The position numbers and the translations under genes were made by a program. A model generated the notes under the pieces. That model was not told the origin of the DNA. It saw only the letters and a program-made list of their open reading frames with translations, and did no database searches. A stretch of DNA of 64,000 nt from Taxillus chinensis. Its lineage: Eukaryota; Streptophyta; Magnoliopsida; Santalales; Loranthaceae. This document shows, in pieces, positions 35,630 through 43,616 of the stretch (positions are counted from its first letter, which is position 1; each line of letters starts with the position of its first letter). The stretch is taken from NCBI GenBank assembly GCA_023512835.1, contig CM042092.1:28779543-28843542 (forward strand), in the 5' to 3' direction.

Positions 35630-38242
35630 TTCTAGAGTTAGTGGGCTTGGGCCTCTTGGCCCATTAAGTTAAAAAAAAATTGGCAAAATAATTCTGGAAG
35701 AAGATGCAAGTCACCCTGTCTATATAGTATATATTTTTGTATTTACTCTTCATAATGAGATGCAATATTCTCTTTGCAATATATAGTGAAATTCAAGGCA
35801 TAGCTCATCATAATTCACTAGTCTCACTATATGGAGTGTGCGTACCCCATTCACAACGCCCTAACTCAATAAAAGGGCAATGCAATTGGGCTACTGACAC
35901 CGGCTGTTTGATAACAAATAATTCTTCAGGAATACATTTATTAAAATAACTACATGAAGTTTTTAATATCAATAAATATATCACAACTCCACAATGCTTT
36001 CAAATATCACACCGACACACCCAGCATTTGCATAAATATAAAGTTTGATAACCATGCCCAAAAATGCTCCTTAGAGCTTCAACCAAATAAAAACAGCCAG
36101 ACATAATGCCAAGATAAAAGCACTTTATTTCGAAGAATTTCTAAGACATGCAGCAACTAGCATAGTATGGTGAACAGTAAAATAAAAGCCCTTTCTTTCA
36201 AAGAATTTCTAAGAAATCCAAGCAACTAACCTATTATGGTGAACAGCAAGGATACACTTGTATGCAAATTGCTTCACCCTATAGTCAACAAGAGTATGCC
36301 TGCTTGAATAATCCATGCCAGAAAAGAGTCCTGCTATATCCCCTGTTGATTAATCATATCTTGTTAATGTTACCAAACATTGTTATAGGGTGAAACTACA
36401 AAATGGTTAAAGTAAAAAATGACATTGGCATGGAAGAACTCCTTAAGCAAGGCTGGATGATGTGCTTTCATTCACTAAACAAGCAACTTAATACATTAGA
36501 CGAGAGAATGAGATTGTAAAAGAGATGGAAAATGGGTAGCACTGGTATTAATTAAAGGCAGTCAAGTAATAATTTAAAGCAGAACACACCAGTATCTTGA
36601 GCATATTTCTGAAATAATCGACAAGCCTCCACTAGCACTAAAAAGTCATCAACATTGCAGGCATTAAAGAAAAAGAGTAACCGCCGTAGGAACTCTGATT
36701 CTGGACTGAAACAGTTCCTAATGATACATGGAACAACATTAACAGGTTAAAAAAATGTAGGAGGTATCAACTATCAATAAAACTAATGAACATCACAGGG
36801 TGAACATTTAAGATCAACTAATTGATATGCAAATATTCAAAATAATAATTAAAAACTAAAAAGAGAGAAAGGGAAAAAAAGGAGTACGGAGAGAGAAGGT
36901 TGAAGTGTCGATTGAGAAGAGCTTAAGGGTCCAGTAGTGTTTGTTACCTGTCTACAAATTGGCAGTGTTTCCCATAAGTAGCAAAGAAGTGCTCTCGGAT
37001 CCTACAATGTTCAGCTCTGACTGCCATTCTTGCTCTATAGAATTTCTGAAAGTAGCAATCAGTCAAAATCAATGCTTCTGGGGAGAGGGAGGGGGGTTAT
37101 TTATTTATTTAATAAATTGGAAAGACTTATCATAAGTCAATAGATAGGATGGTAGTAGTAGTACAACATGATGATGTTGAAAATGAATGGGGGGGAAAGA
37201 AGCAAGCTGATGGTGAAATCATTAATGTTGACAGAAATGTTTGGGTTGAAGCATAGTTGTCAAAAGCAAGCCTAGGCCCAATGCGCCTCTATTTGAAAAA
37301 GGCTGACGCAAAAGACTAAGTGCGTGCTTTGATGCACTTTTGCTTGTACTTTAGTACAAAGTTTTGCATCTGATCTAATTGAAGCTATAGTTTTAGAAAA
37401 AAATATTAGAAGCAAAACAATAATGTTTGGTATTTTTGAGTGAGGAAAAAATAAAACATATAAGAAACCAACTCAAATATCAAAAATATAATACTAGTGA
37501 TTATACTTATTATAAATCAATTTTAAATATATGTGATATACATATTACAAATTACACTTTATTATGCGCCTTGTTTCCATAAAACGCGCACTTTTGCATT
37601 GCTCGACTTGGTCCTTTGGGTGCGGCTGCACTTTTAACAACTAGGATTGAAAGCATGGAACAGATATTATCTGCTTGGATTGTGACAAATTAGTAAAGTA
37701 GGTGCTATGATTATCATAAGGCGTTGGTGTGTCCTTTGTGTAGGGAGAGAGGGGGGGCTGGGCGTTTTAATCACTAATTTTGTTATGAGAGGACATGAAA
37801 AAATGACAGTATTGGGGGAAGGAAAAAAAAAGTGAACCCTCAAGGGTAGTGTGTTGTAGAAGGGCAATACAAGTACAAAAGGGTTGGTTTCCTTTCCTAT
37901 TAGTCAGTTAGTCAATATCAAGTAGTTATGGAAGAAGGGTAAGAAAAATTCACAGTAAGGTCTGCTCCTGCTGACAGACTCATTTTTGTAGAAAATGGAA
38001 AGCAATAGAAGAAAGGAAAGTAGACTAAGGGGAGTGGGGTGCAGTGGAGTAGTAGTAGTAGTAGTAGTAGTAATGGGGTGTACCTGGATGTGGAGAGCAG
38101 CAGAGTTTTGCTGGCGTGCCCAGAGACGGCGATTCCTCTCGAGGCGGGTCTGCTCCAACAGCTTCTGCCTGTCCCTCTCCTTTGTACTCCGCCCTCCCAA
38201 ATCCACACGCTTCCGAGTTGATGCATCCCCGCTGAAGTACAT
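8315..38242 (-). CDS. UPL6: UPL6-type HECT E3 ubiquitin-protein ligase, 26 coding exons, HECT part interrupted
   Basis: HECT ligases take ubiquitin from an E2 onto a cysteine and pass it to substrates. Recognised from near-collinear similarity to plant UPL6 as I know it: start [17 protein letters not shown], end [14 protein letters not shown]. Exons in coding order: 38084-38242, 36948-37045, 36590-36717, 36231-36342, 31422-31602, 26199-26381, 25583-25765, 23223-23292, 22935-23053, 22536-22837, 22297-22393, 21840-21959, 21380-21463, 21216-21302, 20853-20993, 20594-20719, 19935-20033, 12932-12999, 11963-12029, 10870-11037, 10658-10751, 10082-10162, 9899-9971, 8861-8932, 8699-8788, 8315-8381. 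All junctions are AG/GT and exon lengths keep phase, except exons 20, 21 and 23, which hold stops and indels. The first in-frame ATG is used; the codons 5' of it contain no other ATG. The family's substrates are not deducible from sequence. Confidence 0.93.
9899..9971 (-). pseudogene. UPL6: UPL6 exon 23, disrupted by homopolymer indels
   Basis: Both splice sites survive (TGCAG, AA/GTGAGT). The start reads EHCVIEMF. From there three T-runs differ from the length needed to keep the family reading [17 protein letters not shown]: one T missing after ATG, one missing after GC, and one extra before GAA. Total length is 73; 74 is expected. All three changes lie in homopolymers, the pattern expected of either slippage mutation or uncorrected read error. 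Confidence 0.8.
10082..10162 (-). CDS. UPL6: UPL6 exon 22, intact ([15 protein letters not shown])
   Basis: The 81 bases code 27 residues with no lesion, from [15 protein letters not shown] to NYAAGYDS, bounded by TTCCAG and GTAAGT. It is the only intact exon between the broken exons 21 and 23, so the damage is not one continuous block. Confidence 0.9.
10658..10751 (-). pseudogene. UPL6: UPL6 exon 21, disrupted (two stops and one frameshift)
   Basis: The frame set by the upstream boundary reads T, stop, [14 protein letters not shown], stop, KE, then a one-base insertion (AATTGG where AATGG is expected) before WIEMF can be read. The first stop sits where UPL6 has arginine (CGA to TGA) and the second where it has glutamine (CAG to TAG); both are C-to-T changes on the coding strand. 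Acceptor TTACAG and donor CAG/GTATCT are kept. Length is 94; 93 is expected. Confidence 0.78.
10870..11037 (-). pseudogene. UPL6: UPL6 exon 20, disrupted (stop and several indels)
   Basis: The acceptor (TACAG) and donor (CAG/GTGGTG) survive and the exon starts correctly with HYEGDL. An in-frame TAG follows two codons later. Downstream, family residues are recognisable only by switching frames: [10 protein letters not shown] in one, EQMERELA and GRKNI in another, then KDNVITF and IHLMANHR in two more. Length is 168 bases; about 171 would be expected. Read literally the protein ends near residue 816. Either real decay or local sequence error would produce this. Confidence 0.8.
11232..11832. mobile_element. 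MITE-like element in UPL6 intron 19
   Basis: The left edge (ATCTCCAATGCATTAGTTAA) and the complement of the right edge (ATCTCTAATTTTTATTAGTT) pair over about 50 imperfect bases. The 600-base interior has no coding potential and holds a C-run at 11480-11498. Target duplication not found. It lies 195 bases from broken exon 20. Confidence 0.5.
11963..20993 (-). CDS. UPL6: UPL6 exons 15-19: HECT N-lobe
   Basis: Exons 20853-20993, 20594-20719, 19935-20033, 12932-12999 and 11963-12029 code about residues 642-808. They contain [14 protein letters not shown], then the HECT hallmarks [27 protein letters not shown] and [20 protein letters not shown]. Phases join cleanly: exon 18 ends with AA and exon 19 supplies A, giving the lysine of [11 protein letters not shown]. 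This part carries the E2-binding lobe in HECT ligases. Exons 17 and 18 are separated by a 6.9 kb intron filled with mobile elements. Confidence 0.93.
12030..13947. other. UPL6 introns 18 and start of 17, without recognised elements
   Basis: Apart from exon 18 (12932-12999), the stretch is AT-rich with A/T homopolymers. A pyrimidine-rich block at 13389-13637 yields a hydrophobic open frame by composition only. Confidence 0.5.
13953..16461 (+). mobile_element. Gypsy-type solo LTR with TSD AATAT
   Basis: Flanked by AATAT at 13948-13952 and 16462-16466. It begins TATTAGATCCCATTTTGTCC and ends CCAATGATGACA. It is homologous end to end with the LTR at 60397-63113, including the GGAAAGCCCAAAATTG block and the TTCGACC/TTGACC array (14480-14690). 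No internal domain or second LTR is present, so the element was reduced to a single LTR. It sits antisense in UPL6 intron 17. Confidence 0.85.
16467..18140 (+). pseudogene. Decayed hAT-family transposase
   Basis: The 16560-16790 stretch reads, across a few breaks, [16 protein letters not shown], then [20 protein letters not shown] and RWIYN. This matches the segment before the core of plant hAT (DUF659-type) transposases. A second piece at 17830-18110 resembles the tail ([19 protein letters not shown]). The catalytic middle is gone. Antisense within UPL6 intron 17; the solo LTR abuts its left side. Confidence 0.6.
18699..18826 (-). pseudogene. Partial duplicate of the UPL6 exon 17 edge
   Basis: Resembles 19858-19985, the end of exon 17 plus intron. 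The complement reads LKFFHFLGT before a missing donor. The similarity continues into intron sequence (AGAATATAAAGTAACCAAAG against AGAATATAAGGTAACCAAAA). It is a degraded local duplication, now split from its source by the element at 18878-19854. Confidence 0.6.
18878..19854. mobile_element. Non-autonomous hAT-type element, UPL6 intron 17
   Basis: Ends CAGTTTTCAAAACGCC and, complemented, CATAGTTTTCAAAGCGTCGC. Flanks CGTATACT and CGTGTGCT match at 6 of 8 bases, as a worn 8-bp hAT target duplication. Both subterminal zones are full of GCCTAGGCG-type words. The interior has an (AT)n run at 18981-19014 and no transposase. Confidence 0.6.
20518..20573. repeat. Compound microsatellite (TA)n(GA)n beside UPL6 exon 16
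   Basis: TA repeats to about 20553 followed by GA repeats; it ends about 20 bases from the exon 16 donor side. Confidence 0.95.
21216..36717 (-). CDS. UPL6: UPL6 exons 3-14: helical substrate-side region (about residues 86-641)
   Basis: These twelve exons are open, in phase and similar to UPL6 throughout. Landmarks: [11 protein letters not shown] (exon 3), [19 protein letters not shown] (exon 4), [16 protein letters not shown] (exon 5), [16 protein letters not shown] (exon 6), [20 protein letters not shown] (exon 10), [16 protein letters not shown] (exon 13). The region is leucine-rich and looks all-helical; no catalytic motif is seen. Exon 5 uses the acceptor ATGACAG before ACATCAAC; an AG 15 bases upstream would give a stop. 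Exon 9 is acidic ([14 protein letters not shown]). Exons 4 and 13 have adjacent partial duplicates. Confidence 0.92.
21389..21832 (-). repeat. 222-bp tandem duplication capturing UPL6 exon 13
   Basis: Two head-to-tail copies (21389-21610 and 21611-21832) differ at about three positions. Each holds the exon 13 acceptor (TTGTAG) and coding sequence. Only the copy at 21380-21463 has the final FISQ codons and the GTAAAT donor. In the other copy (21685 downwards) the exon runs into unit sequence with no GT, so it is a decoy acceptor with no matching donor. Confidence 0.9.
23293..25046. other. UPL6 intron 7, unexplained part
   Basis: No gene seen. 23880-24130 repeats variants of GTTCGAACATAAATATAATG and its complement several times, giving AT-rich imperfect palindromes. 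A 21-base unit is duplicated at 23757-23798. Confidence 0.5.
25047..25250 (-). mobile_element. Short LINE 3' end
   Basis: Begins on the + strand with poly(T), then ATAAGTAAGAG, AATAATCCAATC and AAAAGAGCAGC. These words recur in the same order in the LINE at 32251-33346. It is a roughly 200-base, 5'-truncated copy in UPL6 intron 7, in the same orientation as the gene. No target duplication found. Confidence 0.65.
26580..29350 (+). mobile_element. Degenerate L1-type LINE, ORF2 remnant
   Basis: Frame fragments read in L1 ORF2 order: [12 protein letters not shown], [45 protein letters not shown] and [18 protein letters not shown] (reverse transcriptase), [13 protein letters not shown], then C-terminal [11 protein letters not shown]. 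All are broken by stops and shifts. A 41-base unit is duplicated at 27732-27812, at the expected position of the RT active site. The 3' end is AATAAAATATTTTTATCATC plus poly(A) at 29340-29349. Antisense in UPL6 intron 5; the 5' border is uncertain. Confidence 0.8.
29440..30990 (-). mobile_element. Decayed Ty1/copia pol fragment in UPL6 intron 5
   Basis: The complement of 29770-29900 reads [16 protein letters not shown], and 29590-29690 reads [16 protein letters not shown] then [10 protein letters not shown]. These match the end of copia RNase H (family pattern CDNKAAISIA, then DQLADIFTKGL). Farther right, 30480-30960 has the look of an RT linker. No LTR recognised. A piece of about 27 bases (TATCACAATAAAGTCTCATA and the next bases) is repeated at 29776 and 29854. 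Confidence 0.6.
32251..33346 (-). mobile_element. 5'-truncated L1-type LINE with TSD CTTTTGATTTCT
   Basis: Perfect 12-base duplications at 32239-32250 and 33347-33358 flank it. The poly(A) tail (poly(T) on +) is at 32251. Minus-strand frames give the ORF2 C-terminus: [34 protein letters not shown], then a zinc-binding RT-associated domain [38 protein letters not shown]. Few breaks, so it is fairly young. It lies in UPL6 intron 4 in the gene's orientation. The RT domain is absent. Confidence 0.9.
33640..34745. repeat. A-rich minisatellite, period about 120 bases
   Basis: At least five degenerate units share the words GGCCACTTTTGTGCATATAA, CCTCAATAGAAAGAAAGAA and GGTGCTGGAAAA. The array is split by the fold-back element at 34215. 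It fills most of the hAT-type element. No coding meaning. Confidence 0.75.
34215..34615. mobile_element. Fold-back MITE with about 145-bp inverted repeats
   Basis: Left arm TGATGTAGTGGGCCCCACAT and the complement of the right arm TGATGTAGTGGGCCCCAGGT pair over about 145 bases with few mismatches, leaving a loop of about 110 bases. The loop carries GGTTTGATTCCCGAC, close to a tRNA B-box. It is GC-rich in an A-rich host array. Target duplication not clear. Confidence 0.8.
35187..36115. other. UPL6 intron 4, right part
   Basis: No gene seen. An (ATT)n microsatellite occupies 35589-35628. The stretch after it resembles 31885-31970 (TTATT repeats, then TAGTGGGC). Confidence 0.6.
36116..36247 (-). 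repeat. About 66-bp tandem duplication at the UPL6 exon 4 donor
   Basis: 36116-36181 and 36182-36247 are imperfect copies spanning the last codons of exon 4 and the intron start. The functional copy has AATAG/GTTAGTTGC. In the duplicate the donor is changed to GCTAGTTGC and the coding part has drifted. Confidence 0.75.
36948..38242 (-). CDS. UPL6: UPL6 exons 1-2: conserved N-terminus and IQ-like motif
   Basis: Exon 1 (38084-38242) codes residues 1-53 and holds the signature [20 protein letters not shown], almost invariant in UPL6-type proteins. It ends ALHIQ at a CAG/GT junction. Exon 2 (36948-37045) continues [20 protein letters not shown]. The join gives [12 protein letters not shown], a degenerate IQ motif (about residues 52-63), the calmodulin-binding type element known near the start of UPL6/UPL7-like ligases. 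Intron 1 (1.04 kb) carries a small hAT-type element. Confidence 0.93.
37252..37644. mobile_element. Short hAT-type MITE in UPL6 intron 1
   Basis: Ends CATAGTTGTCAAAAGC and, complemented, CTAGTTGTTAAAAGTGC. Flanks GGTTGAAG and GATTGAAA match at 6 of 8. Subterminal GCCTAGGCCC and CGCC words are typical of this element group. Confidence 0.5.
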
Positions 38243-38284
38243 CGTCTTCAGTCTTCTCACCACGCTCGTCTCGTCGTGTTGACC

Positions 38285-38323
<39 letters not shown>

Positions 38324-38650
38324 CCTACAATAATCTAGAGCAGTAGGATGAGGAAGATTCAGATTTCAGATCGATTAAGTGAGAAAGATGTTGATTTCCA
38401 TTTTTTCCATCAGCCGAACCGCCACAAATTCACAAATACTCAAATTTGTATACGCCGATCCCTACCAATCAAACCTCCCTCCCCCTCGCTCGCTCGTTCG
38501 CTACTACTAATCGATTCGTAGGATCGATCGATCGGGACAGGCATAGGGTGGCGCTAACAATCTTTAAACCCCTCCCAGTTCTCGAAGCTTATCGTGATCA
38601 AACCAATCTCACGTATTATTTACTTTTCAATAACTATTAAACCGTTTCTA
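38243..38650 (-). promoter_or_regulatory. UPL6 5' leader and proximal promoter, with (TA)n microsatellite
   Basis: Directly upstream of the ATG is a short GC-richer stretch, then a (TA)n run at 38288-38321, 46-80 bases from the ATG. Then comes DNA with CG-rich patches (repeated CTCG and ATCG near 38485-38535), unlike the AT-rich surroundings. The TA run may sit in the leader or serve as core-promoter DNA; the transcription start cannot be placed. Confidence 0.35.
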
Positions 38651-39187
38651 AAATACTTATTTTTACTTGATATGAAATTATAAAAAAATAATATAAATTT
38701 TAATGTTGTACTGAATGATTTATAAAATTTATATATTTATATAAAAGCTAAAAGTAATTTAAATGTTTAAAATTAAAAAAATATTAAAAAACTATTATTA
38801 ATGCTTTTAATGAGGGAGAAATATTCAAATATAATAATATATATATATAACTAGAATAAACAAATTAGATTTTTTATATATATAATTCAGTTTTAAACAA
38901 ATATGCATTTGCTTTTTCGCACATACTAGAGATATTTAATAAAATAATATTATTTTAAAAATAGTAAATTTATATAATTTAAAATTATTTATGAATAATA
39001 TAAATTCATCACAGTTTTTTTAAAATAATTTTATTTTTAAAAATAATAATAGTAAACCAAATAGGCCCTTAGGTACATGACAGTTTGATGTATTGACACA
39101 ATAGTTTATTTACTCGAATGTTGATGTTTGATAAGCTAGTTTGCTCGACAAGATAACATATCAAGTAATGAACACTTATTGAGCACT
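38651..39187. other. AT-rich intergenic stretch
   Basis: Strongly AT-rich; no gene or repeat border recognised. Confidence 0.5.
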
Positions 39188-39798
39188 GAAAGCACCAAAT
39201 TATAGCATGATTTTAGTGATGTTTTGGTGCATTTTGAACACTTTCCTAGATACTTTCACCCTCATTTTAGTTTCTTTACTTATATTTATGCACTAACCCC
39301 ATAATCTAGTGAAATTGGAGGTTTCGGTAGTGTTTATGTAGCATTTTAATAGGTTTTCCGCTAAGGCATAAGAGAAGGAATCAAATAAAGAACACAAGGA
39401 GCTTCTCTGGAAAGCTGCTCAAACTCCTACTTGATGCTATGCTCAAAGCTCACATAAATGAGCGTCGAACACATCTATCAAGCACCTATTAGCTCGAGCC
39501 TTCAATCTCATCATTCATCATTAGCTTGAGCCTTCGCTCGAAACGTGGCTCCATGCTACTCATTGGAGCATTGAACAAGGAGCATCGAGCATCATCATGA
39601 GGCATAACACACTAGAGGTTTGCTCGAGCTTATTGGCTCAAGCCTATGCTCGACCTTATTGGCTCGAGCCTATGCTCGACCTTCCTCTTTTTAGTGTCGA
39701 GCAAGCTTGATGCTTGTGGCGTCAAGCAATTAACCTGAGAATGGTTTACAGAAGTAGTTCATTGTCTATTTTCACGTAGTTCTAGAGGGCAATTTTGT
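39188..39798 (+). mobile_element. Athila/Tat-type gypsy 5' LTR, left part
   Basis: Probable start TGAAAGCACC, then the phrase TTTTAATAGGTTTTCC common near the start of this LTR type. It holds a GCTCGA/CTCGAGC-rich stretch at 39480-39680. It is interrupted by the retroposon at 39799 and resumes after 42519. The left border is an estimate. Confidence 0.5.
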
Positions 39799-42507
39799 CT
39801 TTTTTTAACAAACATTTTATTAAGAAAATAAAGAATGCAACAAAATGGGCAAAAGATAGTCACACCCAAGAGAAGAAAAGGAAGGACCAAACAAGATATA
39901 CAAAATAACCAAAGGTCTATCCCAAAATAGGAGAGAAAGGCCTAGCCGAAAAAGGCATCCCAAATACAAATGAAAGACCACACGGTAAAAACAGTGAACC
40001 CCAAAGGGACTTATACAAAGGGCCAATCAAGATCAACAACACTTCTTAACTTTGACACCAGGAAAGCGATGACGCGAACGTAAATCATAGGCAACACGAT
40101 CCAGAACATCGATGTCAATATCAGAAACACAGTTGGGCACGTGAGAGGGCCCAACATAATCTAAATCACTATCGGACGCTGAACGAGCAGACGCACAGCT
40201 AGGCGGAGAGAAACCAAGGACATCTATAGTGTATGGGGACGGGAGAAAGGTTGGAAGGTGAATACTAGAATCCTCCAACCCCTTTCGGTCAGAAAGGTCC
40301 CAAAAGCAAGAGGGAGGCGAGGCCTCTATATTAAAACAGATGTTCGCAAGATCAGAAGCATAGGGGCAGACAGAATTTGCAACAACACAAGAGGACAAGT
40401 CCGAGGATAAAACTGCCGCAACTAGGGGGCAGAATTGCTTCCAGGAGTGGCGGTCAATAGAGGATAGGGGCTAAGGGGCCAGCCGGAGATTGTCTAGGGG
40501 GAGAAGGGGGTCAGCAGGATGCCGCTGGAGTCGAAAAAGAAAAGACGGTAGCCGAGAGGGAGGGCTGCACGGTGGAGTCAGTGCGGTCGCCAAGGGAGAC
40601 AGTGTCGCCGGAGAAAGTGCCGACGAGATCATCGAAGGAAGAGGAGGCTGGAGGGGACGTTGGGGCCGGAGTAGAGGCAAAAGAAGATGAGGCGGCGACA
40701 GGGGAAGGGCTGGGCAAGGAGGTGGTGGCTAGGGTAGCAAGTAGGGGAGAGGGGGGAAGAGATAAGGGGAGGGGCGGGCTTGGGCCAACTAGGCCAAGGG
40801 GTGCGTGGGCTGGCCCGAGGAGGGAGTGGAGTGGGGTGGAGTGGGTGGGTGGGTGGAGGAAACGGGAGTGGGCTAAAGGGGAATGATAACGTGCATTTAT
40901 GCCGTTAATCTTGTATATATTTAGGGTAGTAAAGAGCATGTTTAGAGCTTAAATTGCACCATAATTCATAGGAATTTGCTCTAACCCCTAGAAAGATACT
41001 ATTTGCCTATATAGATGTGTTTTTGAGCTATTTTGGTAGGTTTTTAGGTAAAGTCTTCTCAAGTATATCAGCCAAATCATTTTATTTACCAATGATGGAA
41101 CTTGTGACGAAAGAGGGCATCCTGATGAGGCAAAATAAAGTTACACGTGATATGGGGCATTATCACGTGTAAGGAGATTAATGTATGACTACTTTCTACA
41201 TGATTTAAGGAAGCTTGAGGCAGAATTTCACATCACTTGGAGCTGCACGTGATATGGGGATATCACGTACATTATCACATGCAAGCCTGTGTTTGCACAA
41301 TCCCCTTTGTTTTGTGATGCTGATGACCTTTTCCTAAAGAACTTTGGCCTAATTTTGCTTGGTTTGAGTTATATTGTACTTTTGAGGTGGATTTTGGGTC
41401 ATTAACCAAAACTACGTAGTTTCACTTTAGTGATGCCAGCTGGGGGTTAGGGTACATCCTTAGCTTCACCTGCAACCCTATAAAAAGGGGAAAAACATCC
41501 CTTGAAAAACTATCTTGGAGGCTTGGATTGTTGCTAGAACTGAAGATCAGAGTTGGTTTGGATCTATCTTGCACCTGGAGGAAGGAAGCTACTTTAAAAC
41601 ACACTTTCTCTCTTGTTTCAAATGCTGTATTTGATGGATTTCTCTATAATCTTCAGCATGTGTGAGTTGTTCTTTAATTCTAGGGGAGCAATGTAGCCCC
41701 CTATGTTGTAATACTGATTTTGGGTGAATTCTGCATGTTTTAAGAATCTTATCTTCACTTCTATAATCTGGGATGTACACTTCTGGTTTTCTTAGTCCTA
41801 GTCTGGGACAGAACCTATAATTCTTAACATACACATGATTGGTGTGACCATTATCCTTGCATTTGTGTGATTTATTGGCTGTGTAAGCTGCTGTAGTGAT
41901 GACCATTCATGCAATAAGCTCTTAGAAGATCCGACAATGACCATTGCAGCACCTTGGTTGATAAATAGCATGCATCTCAGTAAAACGAACTCAAGAATAC
42001 CTAAATCAGTAGAAATAGTGTAGGGATGGTGAATTTGTGACCCTAGATGCCTTAATTCTGAAATATCAAATCCAAAACAATCTTTGCATCATTAATTTCC
42101 ATCTCGACATCATTCATTTTTAGAATATTAAAAATATTAGTAAGGTAAAACATTTTCTAGGACTTGAGTAAATTGGCGATTTGATTAAAAACTAGAAAAC
42201 TTGGTTAATCCTTGTGGGTTCGACTCCTTACGTGCTACTATGTTATGTAGTAAACATTAAGGGAACTAAAATTATGATTTTGAAGAACAAATTAAACGAC
42301 AATAGCTAAACTCTATTAGAGAGAGGTTAAAATCTGTTCATCAGGGAAGAGTGAAGGGCGGGTCGGGGTCAACATGGGTTGGGTGAGGGGGGAAGTGGGC
42401 AGTGTTAGTGAGGGAGGGCGGGGAGCGGGCTGGGGCCAAGGGGGAGAGGGGACGCTGGGCTGAGGGAGTGGACGTGGTTGAGGACGTGGGCTGGGGGAGG
42501 GGCAATG
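39799..42507 (-). mobile_element. Poly(A)-tailed retroposon with 12-bp TSD, ORF1-like coding tail
   Basis: GGGCAATTTTGT at 39787-39798 and 42508-42519 is a perfect duplication. Poly(T) at 39799 marks the tail, so transcription is on the minus strand. Removing the nested solo LTR leaves about 1.24 kb: a proline-rich GC-rich 5' part (as at 370-900) and the frame at 40033-40398 ending LRSRHRFPGVKVKKCC. No reverse transcriptase is present, so it would need LINE machinery in trans. Paralogue of the element at 1-1650. Confidence 0.75.
40884..42343 (+). mobile_element. Solo LTR, family Y copy 1, TSD GGGAA
   Basis: TGATAACGTGCATTTATGCC to AAAATCTGTTCATCA, flanked by GGGAA at 40879-40883 and 42344-42348. 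Homologous along its length to 47679-49141. TATAAAAA at 41479-41486 gives the orientation. A short ACGTGATATGGGG-type repeat occurs at about 41145 and 41248. It is nested inside the retroposon at 39799-42507. No coding sequence. Confidence 0.92.
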
Positions 42508-42519
42508 GGGCAATTTTGT

Positions 42520-43450
42520 TATTTTAGGGTTTCTACACCCCTTTATTGCAGTGAACAGTACATAGTTTGTTAGGTACATATAAATAGGATTTTTTCACAC
42601 CCTTTGGGGGGATAGAGAAAATTAAGATTAAGGAATATACATAAGTTAGGGTTAAAGGCTATTTTGGAGAGTTTGTTCGAGGGGAAATGAAAGGTTGTGA
42701 GTCAAATCTTTCTCTTAATAGCTCTCTTCTATGTTGTACTTTGCTTTTGTAAGTTGTAACTTCGACATGGTAGCGTAAACCTTAATTGGGGTAAGGATAA
42801 ATTTTGATGTTATGACATAATTTTTAGTTCTCGATCATGTACCTCTGTTATTCCTTTTACTCCAATGATTATCTTGCATGTTTATTGCTTTGGGGTATAT
42901 TGATCACATTTCCCTTAGTCTTAGGTCTCTTTATGAAAGATCGAGAGATGAAATAAAGTATCAAAAACAAGATAAACAAACTAAGATTTGTGGAAGTTGT
43001 GAGAGCCCGCGCAAAGATTAGGACACCTAGTTAAAGTTGTAAAAACCAACTTAAAACTTAACAACTTTTGCACTTAATGGGTTACCTATCCCAAGCTAGG
43101 GTAATACGTGACTAGAACATCCAAGAGGAGCTAGTTTCCACTATTGGAGTCAGTTGTTAGGATTAAAGAGGGAGTAATGAAGTTAAATGAACAAGAATGT
43201 ATCTTTTGTGAAATGTACCAAATGAAGTCTAAACCCCATTCATACTATTATTTCTACAACTGTTATCTTTACTTGCTTTTATTACAATTGCGCATGTTAA
43301 CTTATAAAACCTTGAATTAACATGCCAATCAACCATCCCACTTGACTTGTTAAGATTTGATAACCTCACTAAACTTTCCCTTGGGTACGATAATCGGACT
43401 TTCGTCCACTTTATTACTTGTACGATCTGTATACTTGTGGAGACTAGACA
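42520..43450 (+). mobile_element. Athila/Tat-type gypsy 5' LTR, right part
   Basis: Continues the LTR after the retroposon. TATAAATA at 42579-42586 is the likely promoter, and the LTR ends GACTAGACA just before the primer site. No gene on either strand; the 43229-43580 open frames are shadows. Confidence 0.65.
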
Positions 43451-43456
43451 AGTTTT

Positions 43457-43473
43457 TGGCGCCGTTGCCGGGA
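43457..43473 (+). promoter_or_regulatory. Retrotransposon primer binding site, tRNA-Asp type
   Basis: TGGCGCCGTTGCCGGGA matches the 3' end of plant tRNA-Asp in complement. This is the primer site typical of Athila/Tat-type gypsy elements, six bases after the LTR end. Confidence 0.85.
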
Positions 43474-43616
43474 AAGGCAACATTAGGTTGAGAATTTTAA
43501 TGAAGTTATTCCATTCTTCATTCTTCATTCTTGTTTCTTACTCTCTATTTCTATTTTTATATCTTGCACGGTATTATTAAGTGTCTTGTTTTCTTAGTGG
43601 TATGCAGTTAAAGTGA

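Noticed and set aside
38243..38287. In-frame extension upstream of the UPL6 ATG
   Set aside because: The extension begins with TTG, not ATG, and the family starts at the conserved MYFSGD-type methionine.
40490..40939. Long frames on both strands in GC-rich DNA
   Set aside because: Low-complexity GGAG/CTCC sequence; part of the retroposon 5' region, interrupted by the solo LTR border at 40884.
43229..43580. Open frames on both strands upstream of the Athila gag
   Set aside because: They cross the LTR end and the primer binding site, so they cannot be genes.
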